Positions 24,601-34,900 of a stretch of 64,000 bases of DNA are shown piece after piece; position 1 is the stretch's first letter, and every line of letters begins with the position of its first letter. This stretch comes from Numida meleagris (taxonomy: Eukaryota; Chordata; Aves; Galliformes; Numididae). The notes beneath the pieces were generated by a model. That model was given only the letters and a program-made list of their open reading frames with translations, did no database searches and was not told the DNA's origin. Both the position numbers and the translations under genes were made by a program. The stretch is from contig NC_034438.1 of the NCBI RefSeq assembly GCF_002078875.1, positions 22,457,030-22,521,029 of the forward strand. Reading direction: 5' to 3'.

Positions 24601-27600
24601 AGAGGTGAGGCTCACCAGCCTGTAGTTCCCCAGGTCTTCCTTTTTCCTGTTCTTAAAAATGGGGGTAATGTTTCCCTTTTTCCAGTCACCGGGGACTTCA
24701 CCTGACAGCCATGATTTTTCAGATATGATGGAGAGTGGCTCGGCAGCCATCATCATGTGCATGTGTGTATGTATGCATGCATACACATGACAGTGTATGC
24801 AATTTTGTGGATGTACATATAAGTGTTATATTTTTATTTAGGTTGAAGGTAGCTCTGTGGCCTTAATTATATACTCTTAAACTCAGAGGATTAGTATAAT
24901 CCTGTGCAGAGCCTAATTGCTTTTAAGTATGGTAATCCCTGGTTCTCCTGTGACAAATCTTACATGTTGCACTTTTAAGAGGAATCTAATGTTTTTACTC
25001 AAATTCCAGTCATACTCTTCCTTGTGTTGATATAGCTGCACACATTTTGGGTTGAGGCTGAAAATTACTGCAGTGTAACAAAACCATGGTTTGCCTCAAG
25101 GATTCCCTTCCCGCTAAGCTTGTATCTGCCTGGAAAGATGTCCAGGGAAGCACTCAACAGGATCTTGCTGACCAGAGGAGGCCCTCCACTCTACACTCTC
25201 AGTGAAGTGGAAGCGCAGGTACATGTTGTGTTGTAAAGAATTTGTAAGTTGGTGCTGTCATGAAATAGGCTAGCATGCTGTGATAATGGTGTATGATAGT
25301 GTGTATACTAGTATTTGCTGCAGTGAGGGCTCTTAAATGGTTTTGTGTCTCATCAGATATACAGGGATGCCAAGGAGTGCCTAAATCTCCTGTCAAAGAG
25401 ATTGGGAACATCTCAGTTTTTCTTTGGAAATACGTAAGTGTGCTTTCTTTGTTTCTAATGTTGGTGTTTGTTGTTATTTTTAATAAACAGGTACCACATG
25501 ATTCTGTGAATGCTTAACGCTTGTTTTTTTTTTAATCTGCCAGAGTGTTAGAATGTGCTGCACTGTAGTTTCATGATTCATACGCTTTTTCAGATAAATG
25601 TCAATGTGCAAACAGGACATAAGTGTATAAGGACATAAGTGTATAACTGATTGCATAAGAAGCAATCAGTTCGGAGTCTCCTTTATATTGCATATTTCCA
25701 TAAGGTGGCAGATCCTGCCTACATCGGCTCGTGTGCTTGATGAGTTACGGTTGTGCTAGAGAATTATTCTCTAGCCAGTGAATGTCACCTCCTGTGATTG
25801 CTTGTCAAAAAAATACCTGAGGCCTGAGGTGTTAGCACTAGCTCCTTGGAAAGGGGGTGTAGGTCTCAGAAGGCTGCTCTTCCTTCTTTGTGCATAGAAC
25901 AGGAAGCATATATTGCCAAGATAGCACCCAAGAAGACAATCTGTTCCCTTAGCCAGTGAGGTTACACGTCTTCATGCGAAAAGATCCTGCTCCTTTGGCT
26001 TACATGTTGTCTGCTTGGCATTTGTTATGCCAGAAATGTGTTCTAGAGTGGATTGTTTATCAGTGTGCTTGACACATGATTGGATTTTAATGCTAAAGCA
26101 ACTATTTCAGTTTGTCAGCATGTCTTTAATTCAAAGGTGCTGAAATCAATAGTCAGTTCAAAGCGCCTTTTAATATCTGATAAATGCAATGCCTGAAGAT
26201 CTCAGAAGATTCTGTCCTGAGTTTTGTTTGATACACACAGAAACTGGTTATGTTCTAGAGTTCTTGATGTCTTACCACAGTCACACTGGGGCTTTGTTCT
26301 GTTTTGACATTCTTTTCAGACCTACTACCTTGGATGCCTTTGTGTTTGGTTTCCTTGCACCAGTTTATAAAGTGTGCTTCCCTAGAGTACAATTACAAGA
26401 GCATTTGAAACAGCTTACCAACTTGTGTCGGTTCTGCGATGATATTTTAACCTGCTATTTCAGGTTAACTGTCACAGGTAAGTTGTCTTTTTCTTCCACT
26501 TTTTCTCACGTATAATCTGTTTGATGTAGTAGTGGTGGTTTCCACATTTGAAATAAAGCATAATTAGATTTTATAAATTTGTGCTGGAGGTTCTGTGGGG
26601 AAACGGTGTAGAGAAGCTTCCACAGTTGTGCAGAAAGGACTGAAAATTAAAGGCAAGGTTTAATTCTCAGATTTAAAGCCTGTCATGCCTTGGCAAAATC
26701 CACTTGTATCTGTGCTGTAGCTCATGCTTAGTGTTTCTGATTCTCTGACAAAGAATGGCTTTTCCACTTAAATTCATCTTCGGATAGAAAATGCTGCATT
26801 AACTTTTTCTCCAAAATTTGTTTGTTTCTTTCTTTTTAAGAATGTAAAGGCTTTTGTAAATACCTTTTCACGCTTCATCTTTCTGACTTCACTCTGTAGG
26901 CCATTCTCCATCTGGACAGGATACAGCAGATGCTAATCTGCAGAAACTCACACAGCTTGTAAATAAGGAATCCAACTTGATTGAAAAGGTTACTTTTGCT
27001 TCGGTCTCTTTATTATCCTGCTGCTTTGTGGTTATTTGTTCACATCTACTCTTACAACTGCAACTGTACAATGGAAATTTTATTGTTTCTTTTCTAGTGA
27101 GGTACTTTACATAGAGATGAGGGAAGAAAATTACATACTTTGAAAGAAATTAATTGATGAAGCCTTGCATATACAATATTTTTAGTACAGTCAACAATGC
27201 CCTTGCATGTGCATGTATAAACAGTAGAAGGGTGTTTTTCCACAAGTGCACCTACCATGCGAGAGGGAACACAAACGTATTGATCAAAATTAGAAATGAT
27301 CTTGCAAGACCTCAGCAAGAAAACTTATAAGCAAAACTCTGAAATTGGTCTTGTTGAGATCAATACCCAGGTCTCCTTGCTCCTAGCTGATTTGTTGCAG
27401 TCACTAATGTACTGTCCTTCCTTCTCCTGCTTCTTCTGTGTCTGCCTTTTTATTCCTCTGTCTCTAAGGCTGTACTTCAGCACCTATAAGACCTATGCAA
27501 CTTATGTTAAAAATACGTACAAAGAATTAGTTTACTGATGTAAGAAAAGTCTTACTGGAAGGACGGAATGCACTTTCTAAAAAAGATCAGTGTATCAGAT

Positions 27601-28618
27601 GGATCATTAATTATGTCCAGTTCTGTAGCATTTGGTATTGATTGTATCTCTTCATGGTATTGAAGTGTAGCTGTGAAAGTTTTGAAAAATAGGCTAAATA
27701 GATATTTTTCAGCCATGGTTTAGGTAAAGCTGATCCTACCATGAGGAAGTAGGATGGACTAGACAACCTTTGGCGATTTCCCCTATGCTGTCTTCTGTGA
27801 TTGTGCTTATTCTGTAGTAATAAATTATTTTCTTCCTTTTTTGATGCTGCAGTACACACAGGGCATTAGATTGCTATCCTATGAAAAATGTAAAATGTTT
27901 ATATTCAGAGATTAATTTTAACCTGTATTTGAAAAGGTCATAGTATAATCTCCTTATTAAATAATTTTTGAAATCTTAGCTGATCTAAATTCATCCAGCA
28001 CCTCCAAAGCATTTCTAATTTGAAAAAGATTTCTTCCTGTAAGGTGCTGAGCATGCAAAAGTACCCACTTATGTTAGCAGTTTGACTTTTGATCTGCTTT
28101 CTGGTAGCGTTTGGCTATTGTACAAAATTGAAACTGTGACCTCTTAGAAGAAGGTAGCAGTGTTGATTTCTTTGGTAATAGTGAAGAAATGAACTGAGCA
28201 GAGCAGAAGTGCTTTGTGTTTAATTTGTCATGTGCTCATGGAATGAATAGCAACTCTTAAAAAAAAAAAAAAAAAAAAAAAAAAGAAAAGAAAAAAAAAA
28301 AAGAAAAAAAAGCAGATTTTTGGGAGAAGAAAGGAACCAAGACATTGTTTTAGACAAAATAATAAAGGCTAAAAGAAAATAAGAAGGATAAAAGAAAAAA
28401 CACAAAACAACAAACCAGAATTCTTAATAGGAGTCCTGACAAATAGACTAATCATGTAACTTACATTCTACTGTTTGCCAGATCCGGCTCTCATTATTTC
28501 TCTGCAGATGGATGACAACCTTCGTAAAAGTCCTCAGCACCCCCCTCGGAAGATAGCAACGCTCAAGCTTGCTCCAGGTGGAGAAGAAAGCAGTCCGTTG
28601 AATCGTTTGTCACCTTGA
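18557..28618 (+). CDS. MTX3: Metaxin-3, complete nine-exon gene
   Basis: Metaxins are GST-fold proteins of the mitochondrial outer membrane that take part in protein import, beta-barrel (SAM complex) assembly and organelle transport. MTX3 is the third vertebrate paralogue. Nine exons of 81, 70, 74, 93, 183, 77, 158, 89 and 111 nt join without a frame break into 311 codons plus TGA, close to the usual length. The protein begins [18 protein letters not shown]. The thioredoxin-like N-terminal half (about residues 20-145) includes [19 protein letters not shown]; the GST C-terminal-like half (about 165-270) includes [20 protein letters not shown] and LCRFCDDIL. No membrane segment is seen, and the tail is short and basic-polar. 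All introns are GT-AG. It lies head to head with THBS4 and carries an antisense CR1 in intron 4. Confidence 0.97.
19196..19265 (+). CDS. MTX3: MTX3 coding exon 2
   Basis: The acceptor is CTGTTTCAG|GCTTAT and the donor is AAAAG|GTACCT. The exon encodes [19 protein letters not shown], the first strand-helix part of the thioredoxin-like half, and leaves in phase 1. Confidence 0.95.
20767..20840 (+). CDS. MTX3: MTX3 coding exon 3
   Basis: The acceptor is CTAGCAG|ATGTAC and the donor is AAGCAG|GTATGT. The exon encodes [19 protein letters not shown] and then NFLRKQ, the cis-proline region and following helix of the thioredoxin-like half. Confidence 0.95.
22437..22529 (+). CDS. MTX3: MTX3 coding exon 4
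   Basis: The acceptor is TTCACAG|AAATAC and the donor is GCTCTG|GTAAGT. The 31 codons begin [19 protein letters not shown] and run to EEKLLPAL, the most conserved block of metaxin-3. Confidence 0.97.
23261..24750 (-). mobile_element. CR1 LINE, 5'-truncated, with reverse transcriptase relic
   Basis: This non-LTR element is inserted antisense in MTX3 intron 4. Its 3' end is at 23261 (AGAATCATAGAATGG on plus). Reading minus from about 24745, reverse-transcriptase blocks appear in order: [41 protein letters not shown], then the catalytic box region [10 protein letters not shown] and the CR1 C-terminal part to 23311. Two lesions are visible. A TGA at 24528-24526 interrupts the frame before [13 protein letters not shown], and the second Asp of the catalytic FADD box is Gly (codon 24144-24142). 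The rest of the 388-codon frame is open, so the insertion is fairly young. Endonuclease and ORF1 are absent. No target-site duplication is clear. Confidence 0.97.
24751..24800. repeat. CATG/TATG-rich low-complexity segment
   Basis: Alternating TGTATG/CATG units adjoin the truncated 5' end of the CR1. They include the perfect palindrome TGTATGCATGCATACA at 24770-24785. Confidence 0.7.
25036..25218 (+). CDS. MTX3: MTX3 coding exon 5
   Basis: The acceptor is GATATAG|CTGCAC and the donor is GCGCAG|GTACAT. The 61 codons include [30 protein letters not shown] and [19 protein letters not shown]. This is the longest exon and bridges the two halves of the GST-like fold. Confidence 0.97.
25357..25433 (+). 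CDS. MTX3: MTX3 coding exon 6
   Basis: The acceptor is TCATCAG|ATATAC and the donor is AATAC|GTAAGT. The exon encodes [19 protein letters not shown] and QFFFGN, ending in phase 2. Intron 5 before it is only 138 bp. Confidence 0.96.
25434..26319. other. MTX3 intron 6
   Basis: The intron is 886 bp. It contains a perfect tandem pair of a 16-bp unit (25615-25646) followed at once by a 9-bp stem hairpin (25646-25670). Otherwise nothing is seen. Confidence 0.8.
25615..25670. repeat. 16-bp tandem pair plus adjacent hairpin
   Basis: GGACATAAGTGTATAA occurs twice in tandem (25615-25630, 25631-25646). ACTGATTGC (25646-25654) and GCAATCAGT (25662-25670) form a perfect 9-bp stem with a 7-base loop. Confidence 0.9.
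26320..26477 (+). CDS. MTX3: MTX3 coding exon 7
   Basis: The acceptor is CTTTTCAG|ACCTAC and the donor is TCACAG|GTAAGT. The exon encodes [36 protein letters not shown] and [10 protein letters not shown], the C-terminal all-helical GST-like core. Confidence 0.97.
26900..26988 (+). CDS. MTX3: MTX3 coding exon 8
   Basis: The acceptor is CTCTGTAG|GCCATT and the donor is GAAAAG|GTTACT, a weaker donor than in the other introns. The exon encodes [19 protein letters not shown] and [11 protein letters not shown], in phase with both neighbours. Confidence 0.95.
27690..27805 (+). mobile_element. Worn CR1 LINE 3' end
   Basis: The phrase GGATGGACTAGACAACCTTTG followed by CTGTGATTGTG matches the CR1 terminal segment with many changes. 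It is recognisable only at the end. Confidence 0.6.
28259..28311. repeat. A-rich run upstream of MTX3 exon 9
   Basis: Fifty-three bases are A except for three G interruptions. It lies about 200 bases before the last exon acceptor. No retrocopy body was recognised before it. Confidence 0.9.
28508..28618 (+). CDS. MTX3: MTX3 coding exon 9 and stop
   Basis: The acceptor is TCTCTGCAG|ATGGAT. The exon encodes [19 protein letters not shown] and ends with SPLNRLSP followed by TGA at 28616-28618. The charged, proline-rich tail agrees with other metaxin-3 C-termini. Confidence 0.95.
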   Translation: MDDNLRKSPQHPPRKIATLKLAPGGEESSPLNRLSP

Positions 28619-30210
28619 CAGCTTTTGTTGCACACACACGTTTGTTTGCCTTCAATTCTTCTGAATATCACAGCAATTTTTCTCATGAATGTGATTTTGC
28701 AAGGGAAGAATCTACTGATGGGTTCAAGTAGGGAAGAAACACAGCTTTACAATGTTCTGTCTGTCTGTTATTTTTAAGAAAACTAGAAGTTTGCTTACTA
28801 CATGCTAAGTTAAAACTAAGGTATTAAACAAGGGGCTAATTCCTGCAGATACTAGCATGATTTTGTACAGCAGGCTTTTGCCTTTAGCAGAAATGTTGAC
28901 CAAAAATTAAAATGCAATTTTTATGGAATTCCAGTGCATTTATAGAATTTTCACCTTTGTTTTAGTTTATAGCTTTTGACTTACTGTAGTCACATTATTG
29001 TATGTTAGTGGGTATACTCTTGTATCTTTCTGAAAGCTACAAAGTCTAGTTGTAGAATTGTTGAAAAGACTGGAAGAGAATGAAGCGTTACCCATCTTTG
29101 CAGATGAGAAGTAAAAAGCAAGGAGAGGAAGTTATATACTCTTTATTGTACATTCATGAACACTCGTGTTTGTGTTTTAAGGGGGGGTCTGTATTTCTGA
29201 AAGCTTTCTAAGCTGTACTTTAACAGGAAATGTTGAGAAGTGTGTGTGCCATGGAGAGTACATTGATTCACAGTACTGAGATTTCACAGATAACTCGTAT
29301 TAGTTTTATGTGAAACTGGCTTAACCTGTGCACAGAATAATACCACAGGCCAAAAAACTGTAAGTCAAAATTGCATAGGACTGGTGGTGAGGTGGAGAGG
29401 TTTGATTTGCCCTTGTTAGGATGAGTGACTTGGCTAGTAAATATACTGTGGATCTGGATTGAATTGAAATGGTTAGGACTTTGTGAAACAGCCAGTTTAG
29501 GTTTTTTCATTTGCCACAGATGCCTCTAACTTGTTTTGTAAGCACTGTGGTTCACTGAGAAATGATAATATAGGACATCTAAATTTTATTGTTTGACGGT
29601 GTAGTTCAGAGTTCTTCTATCTCTGCAAACTGTGATACATTGTAGTATGTATTTATTCTGTATAATTAAGGGACTTGGGTCTCATTACACTTCTTCTTAG
29701 TAGCAGTATTTCCTGTTCAATGGACCCAATCAATTCTGTCACAAGAAAGCTGCTGTAATGCTGTGTTGGTAATGTAGTGGTATGGTAGGTGCTTCAAGAA
29801 TGTTGTAATCAGAATTAGTCAAGGAGATGGACCAAAATGGCAGCACTGGGGATACATAATTCTTGTGACTGTATGGGATGACTCTTCTGATTTTTTTTTC
29901 CTATTTTTTCTAGCAGAATCAGGGTAGTCTCTTAGAATCCCTTCACTATTAGTCACATTTGAGATACAAAGTTAAATTATTTACTGTTTATACTGATGAC
30001 TGTAGATTGTGTATATAATGCACTTTCAGATTCTGTTTAAGGAACGTAGTAATCTTCAACATTTCCTAATTATAACTAAAATGTTGGGTGTCTAATGAGC
30101 ACTTTAAGGTTTAACCTTTTGCTCGTATTAGGGTATTTGTTTCAGTGATTTTGAAATGAGTTTAGCATATGCTCATGGTAATTGAATAAACTGACAATCT
30201 AGCGCGTATA
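28619..30210 (+). other. MTX3: Probable MTX3 3' untranslated region
   Basis: The sequence after the MTX3 stop has no credible open frame. ATTAAA at 28906-28911 could serve a short form. The first canonical AATAAA is at 30185-30190, so a long form would end near 30205. The end point is inferred from the signal only. Confidence 0.5.
30185..30190 (+). terminator. AATAAA polyadenylation signal, candidate for MTX3
   Basis: This is the first AATAAA downstream of the MTX3 stop codon on the plus strand. A GT-rich downstream element is not obvious, so use is likely but unproven. Confidence 0.45.
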
Positions 30211-31926
30211 AAAGTAACTAAAATGCTTGAAGTCTTTACTGCTTGACAGGTTTAAATGAGATCGGGTCACATTGCTTTTCAATGTCTTTTATTTATGAAC
30301 ACGTATATGGAGAATATGCCTTATTCTGTTGCTGTTGTGAATATGTACACTCAGTCTTTAAAATCTCTTTGTAAAAGGATCATTGTTCCAAGATTAAAAT
30401 TTTAGACATTTGTTGGAGTTTTGATAGTATTTTTTAGTGCAGATTGTCAAGATTTTGGTTTTTTTTTGTCCCCACCTTGTATAAAGCTTTGTTCTTGTGT
30501 TTGTTTTTCTTGTTTGCTTGTTCTGTTTTTTATTGACAGGGTAAACTGCTAACTATTAGAATTTGGAACAATTTAGTGTATTCATAATGCCTGACTTAAA
30601 TTTTAGTTGCAGCTCAGTAGCATCCCTTTCTTTCAAGACAACTGCTTTTATGGTGATACTAAGAAGCATAGGTTTTCTGATCTTTTAAATGTGAGCTTGA
30701 GCCAGTGTGACAGCATAATCTGCTTGACAGCTTCATTCACTGGATGGCAGACGACAGCAGGGCTGGAGCAGGCATTACATGCAGTGCTGTACTCAGTCCC
30801 AGACAACCTGTGTGGTTACATAGCCATGTACTTCATTTCTTTTCTTCTAAGAAGAATTCAGAATCAGACTCCTTGATGTGGAAAGTGTCATGTCTGGTCT
30901 GACAACCCAGACTTGCCCTTTAGTTTACTGCTGTCTTTGTGTACCGGCATCTTGAAGCTGGGTAGTTAGGATGCCAAAAAGGGGATAAGTTTGAGTAAAT
31001 GTAGCTATCTGCATTGAAATAAGTCAAAGGTCATTATCTGGCTAGTGGAGAAAGGTTTAGTTGCGATTTGCATCCTTGCAGTAGATATCTAAAATAGCTA
31101 AGAGAGATCAGTCTTTAAACTGTTCATCTCTTTTGAATGTAAAGGAAGCCAGATGCAGATCCTTACAAAACAGGGTGAAAACTGGCTGCAGAGACTGACT
31201 TTCCAGTATCTGAGACTGCAGATGGTCTGCAGGCATAAGCAGTCGGCCGTTCTGGCCCAGCTGTAGTGGAGCCTTGAGACCATCATATGCAAGCTGTTTT
31301 CTATGTAGAGAAGCTTCTTGTTGTACACACTGCACTCTCAGAATACTGTTGTGGGGTTTTTTTGTGCACACACCTGCAAAATGTTAGTGCAAATACCTTT
31401 GTGTTTTTGTTGTATTGGTACTACCACAGCAGCTAGTAGGCCGCCTCCTCCCTGCCCTCCTCTTGGAAGGTGCAGGCTGGGACAGGTTATTACCTCTCAA
31501 GCAGCTCATCCAGACCGCTGCACTTTCCCTAGTGAAGGAGGCTGCCAATTTTAAGTGAGGTTAACCACTCTGGCAGGTTGCAAATTTAACACTTCTACTT
31601 GTAGGCAATCCTGAATTGAAAGCTTATCTGTAGATGTTGTTAGGACTATTCTGTATCTTTCCATGAGGTGGTTGTGGGAATGGGCAGATGCCTTTAGTGT
31701 TTCCAAGATATCTTTACAGATGTCTTTTTCTCCCTTTTAAAATATTGTTGTGATACGTTAGTCTTCTATATACACTTAAACATTGCTTTTGCTAATGTAG
31801 CTTAGTACTACATTAAGAAAAAAAACTTGACTGTATTTGATTCCTGGCTAAAACAGTTTCTGGACTCAACCAAGGAGGATTCCTCTCTTGCTTGGGTTGT
31901 TCTTGGCATTGCAGTAGGAATCGTTC

Positions 31927-31962
31927 TTTTTTTTTTCTTCTTTTTTTTTTTTTTTTTCCCCC
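31927..31962. repeat. T-rich run
   Basis: A run of about 36 bases is nearly all T with two C interruptions, followed by CCCCC. It is a simple repeat. Confidence 0.9.
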
Positions 31963-34900
31963 ATACAGAAAGGCAGAGTAGCTTTTTACATAGTGTGACA
32001 AACGACGATGTAGCTCAAATTTGGCTGGTCTACATTGTTGATAGCAAGGAGTCCTAACATAAAGATGATAGCAACTAACAAGATACTGTGTTAAAAATAT
32101 TTGCTGGCAAAACCAGCAAGTAATAACCAGCTAAAAGCCTCCACTGTCACAAATCATTTTAGTCTGTTGTTAGTGGTTAGCTTGAATACATAGTCCCTGT
32201 TAGTGCTAACCGGTGCCCGTGAGGTGATTAATTTTGATGCATGTGCTTCTTGCACTGATACATACGCCTTTAGGATCAGGACATTAAACACACAGGTGGT
32301 ATTAAAAAGTCCCACACTGGGCTGGGCTGATCAAATACCAGAGCATGTGACCAAGAGCTTTCTACACAGAATCCAAACACTGTTCTCATCCAGCCCCACC
32401 TGGGCCAGTGGACTCTGGTCTCTTCCACCCCACTGGTTCACGCATTTTGGCCATCATGGGTGCTCCAGTCCATGTTGCAGGGAGCTGCTCAAAGTGTTCT
32501 CCTGAGCAGTTTCAGCTTGCTGAGTGTTTTGACCCCAGGGAATGTGAGGGAGCACCCCTAGGTGGCTTTGCATGGAAGAGAGTGTGCGTACAAATCTTTG
32601 CTGGGAGAGGTGAGAAGTGGTTGAGTGTAGGCAGGCGGTGGGATTATGAAAGTCATCTTCACCAGCCACCAAGGGCCAGAGTGGTGGGGGAGTCCATGAT
32701 TTTCTGAGGGTTTTGAAGAATAAACAAGGAAAGGACTTGTTATGCATTAGACCAGTCTGGTCTAGTGCAAGACTAAATGGACTAGGTTTACTGTAAATTT
32801 CATTGAAAGCTAAGCTGAGAGCGTGAATTAATGATAGAGCAACTTGAATACCACAGTAAAAAAGATCTTGCAGTAAATGTGCCTAAGGCAAGAGGGTGTT
32901 TGCAGTGCTATTCAGCTTCCTTCTGCTCATTCCTTCTCACTGAAACTACGTGCTTTTTTTTTTTTCCATCATGAATGTCAATGTTCTACATTTTTACAAT
33001 GTTGAAGTGTTGTATGTGAGTCTGTTGGTGATCTACTCTGTTACCAAAATACAGAGTGTTCCAGGTCCTTAATTTAAGTGAGTGCAGAGTTTCTCTGAGT
33101 GCAGAGAAGTTGCATACTTTGAATTTCAAGCAGGCTCATTAAGAGGCTGCAGTCCCTTTGTAAGCAGCCAGTTCTTGGCTCACGTTTGCCAAACCATTTT
33201 GATACAGCAGCCTGTCAGTCCTCACAAACACCTCACGGATTTGTTTTCAGGAGCGTAGAGGTGAGGGAGGGAGTGTGTGCACAGCTAAGTGTGATTCTGC
33301 AAAGCTATGACCTACACAGAGCAACCTTTAAGCAAAGGAGGTGGAAGTCCAGTTTCCTGTGTATTTTTTGCTGCAGTGGGTGATCATTTATCAGTTATTG
33401 CCAGCTGATTTAGCTGTTTGGACAATGGCAGTTGTGCAAGTGGTGATAACAGTCATGTTGGGAACTGCCCTTTCCTATGTGAGGAACAGACTATTTTTCC
33501 ACACTGTGCTGTAAACAGCATCCCCCTGCTGGCCCTCTCACTTTGATGCATCGCTCCGTATTGACTTCCACAGAGCTGTTACTGCCCACCTAAGTTCTTA
33601 TATGGTTTTCAGCACTTGCAGTTACTTGCTTATGTAGGTAATTATTTCAAACAAATTTGGCTGATTTGCTTTTCCCTATACGTCCTCTAGTTGTTTTTGT
33701 TTTAAATCATAAGACGGCCTCTCCAATTTTTTCCATTCCTACAGTCAGTTGTATTTACCTGCCTTTGAATGCTATAGTGTTGAAGAGTCAGATGGTAAAG
33801 GGAAAATCTTTCAGTCTCTACGTGGGTTCTGCCTATGGGCTGTCTTTGTGTTTTGACAGTTATAAGAGCATGCATACTCCCCTCACCTTCCCCCTCCCCC
33901 CCCCCCAAAAAAAAAGAGAAGGAGAAAGCTTTAAAAATCTTTTCCTCTCATTATTGAAATACAAGACCCATACTTGCTAGAACTGGGTGCTGGTATGTCC
34001 AGCTCAGGATTCCCTAACAAAATTTACATTTAGCTGTGGTCACAGTGAGAGGCATCTTTAGAAATTCCTCCAGCAGCACTTTCTACCACTCAACAGTGGC
34101 CATGGGGAGGAGGAAGGGCTGCAGCTCCTTCAGGCCAGCAATGAATCTTCTACTGAAACTTTTGTTGGAAAAAGAATGTTTTTTGATCTTCTGCATTCTT
34201 CAGGGGGGAAAAAAAAAAAAAAAAGTACTGTTTCAGGCAGGAAAGATTGCTCATACCTAGATAGGAATTTGACAAGGAAGGGAACTGATGGATGTGGGAC
34301 AGGTTTAAATTTGCTATGCTCTGTGATTACATGGGAGGGTGACTTCAGCTCTCTGCCCTTAGCTAAGGAAAACGAGAACTCATCCAGGCTGCTCCACGGC
34401 TCTAGGCAAGCATATGAGCCAATAGATTAGTAGCTGCTCTGCAGTGGGCAGTGATACCTTATTTTCCCCAAAATTCTTGAAGGGCACTGTTTCCTCAGTG
34501 CAGGATGTGAGAAACTTGGAAATACTTCAGACTTTCATGGGGCAAGGAAACAGTTTCCCATCAATTCTGTCTTCTTTCCTAGTGGCTCACAAAGATTGTT
34601 CTGTTTATCTGGCCTCCTTGTTTTAGCTGAACCTGGCAGCTGTCTTTCCAGAAGTGTGTCTTGAAATGGTGTTGGCAATCAGTGGCACCCCATGTAAAGA
34701 ACAAAGTGACATGCTCAAAAGGGCTGAAGCAGGCAAGATGCTTGCTTTTTTTTCCTTTTTTTATTTTTTTTTTCTCCTGAAGGATATTTTGTAGTCAGTA
34801 TGGTGCCAGATTCAGCGTTGTGCAGGCCTTGAGTATCATCTCCAAAGTCTCTGTTGTGTTTGCAGCTCTGCCTGGCAGATGTCAAATGCCACCAAAGACT

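Larger units (their letters stand above)
26989..28507. other. MTX3 intron 8
   Basis: The intron is 1.5 kb with a GTTACT donor and TCTCTGCAG acceptor. It contains a worn CR1 3' end (about 27690-27805) and a 53-base A-rich run (28259-28311). No other feature is seen. Confidence 0.75.
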
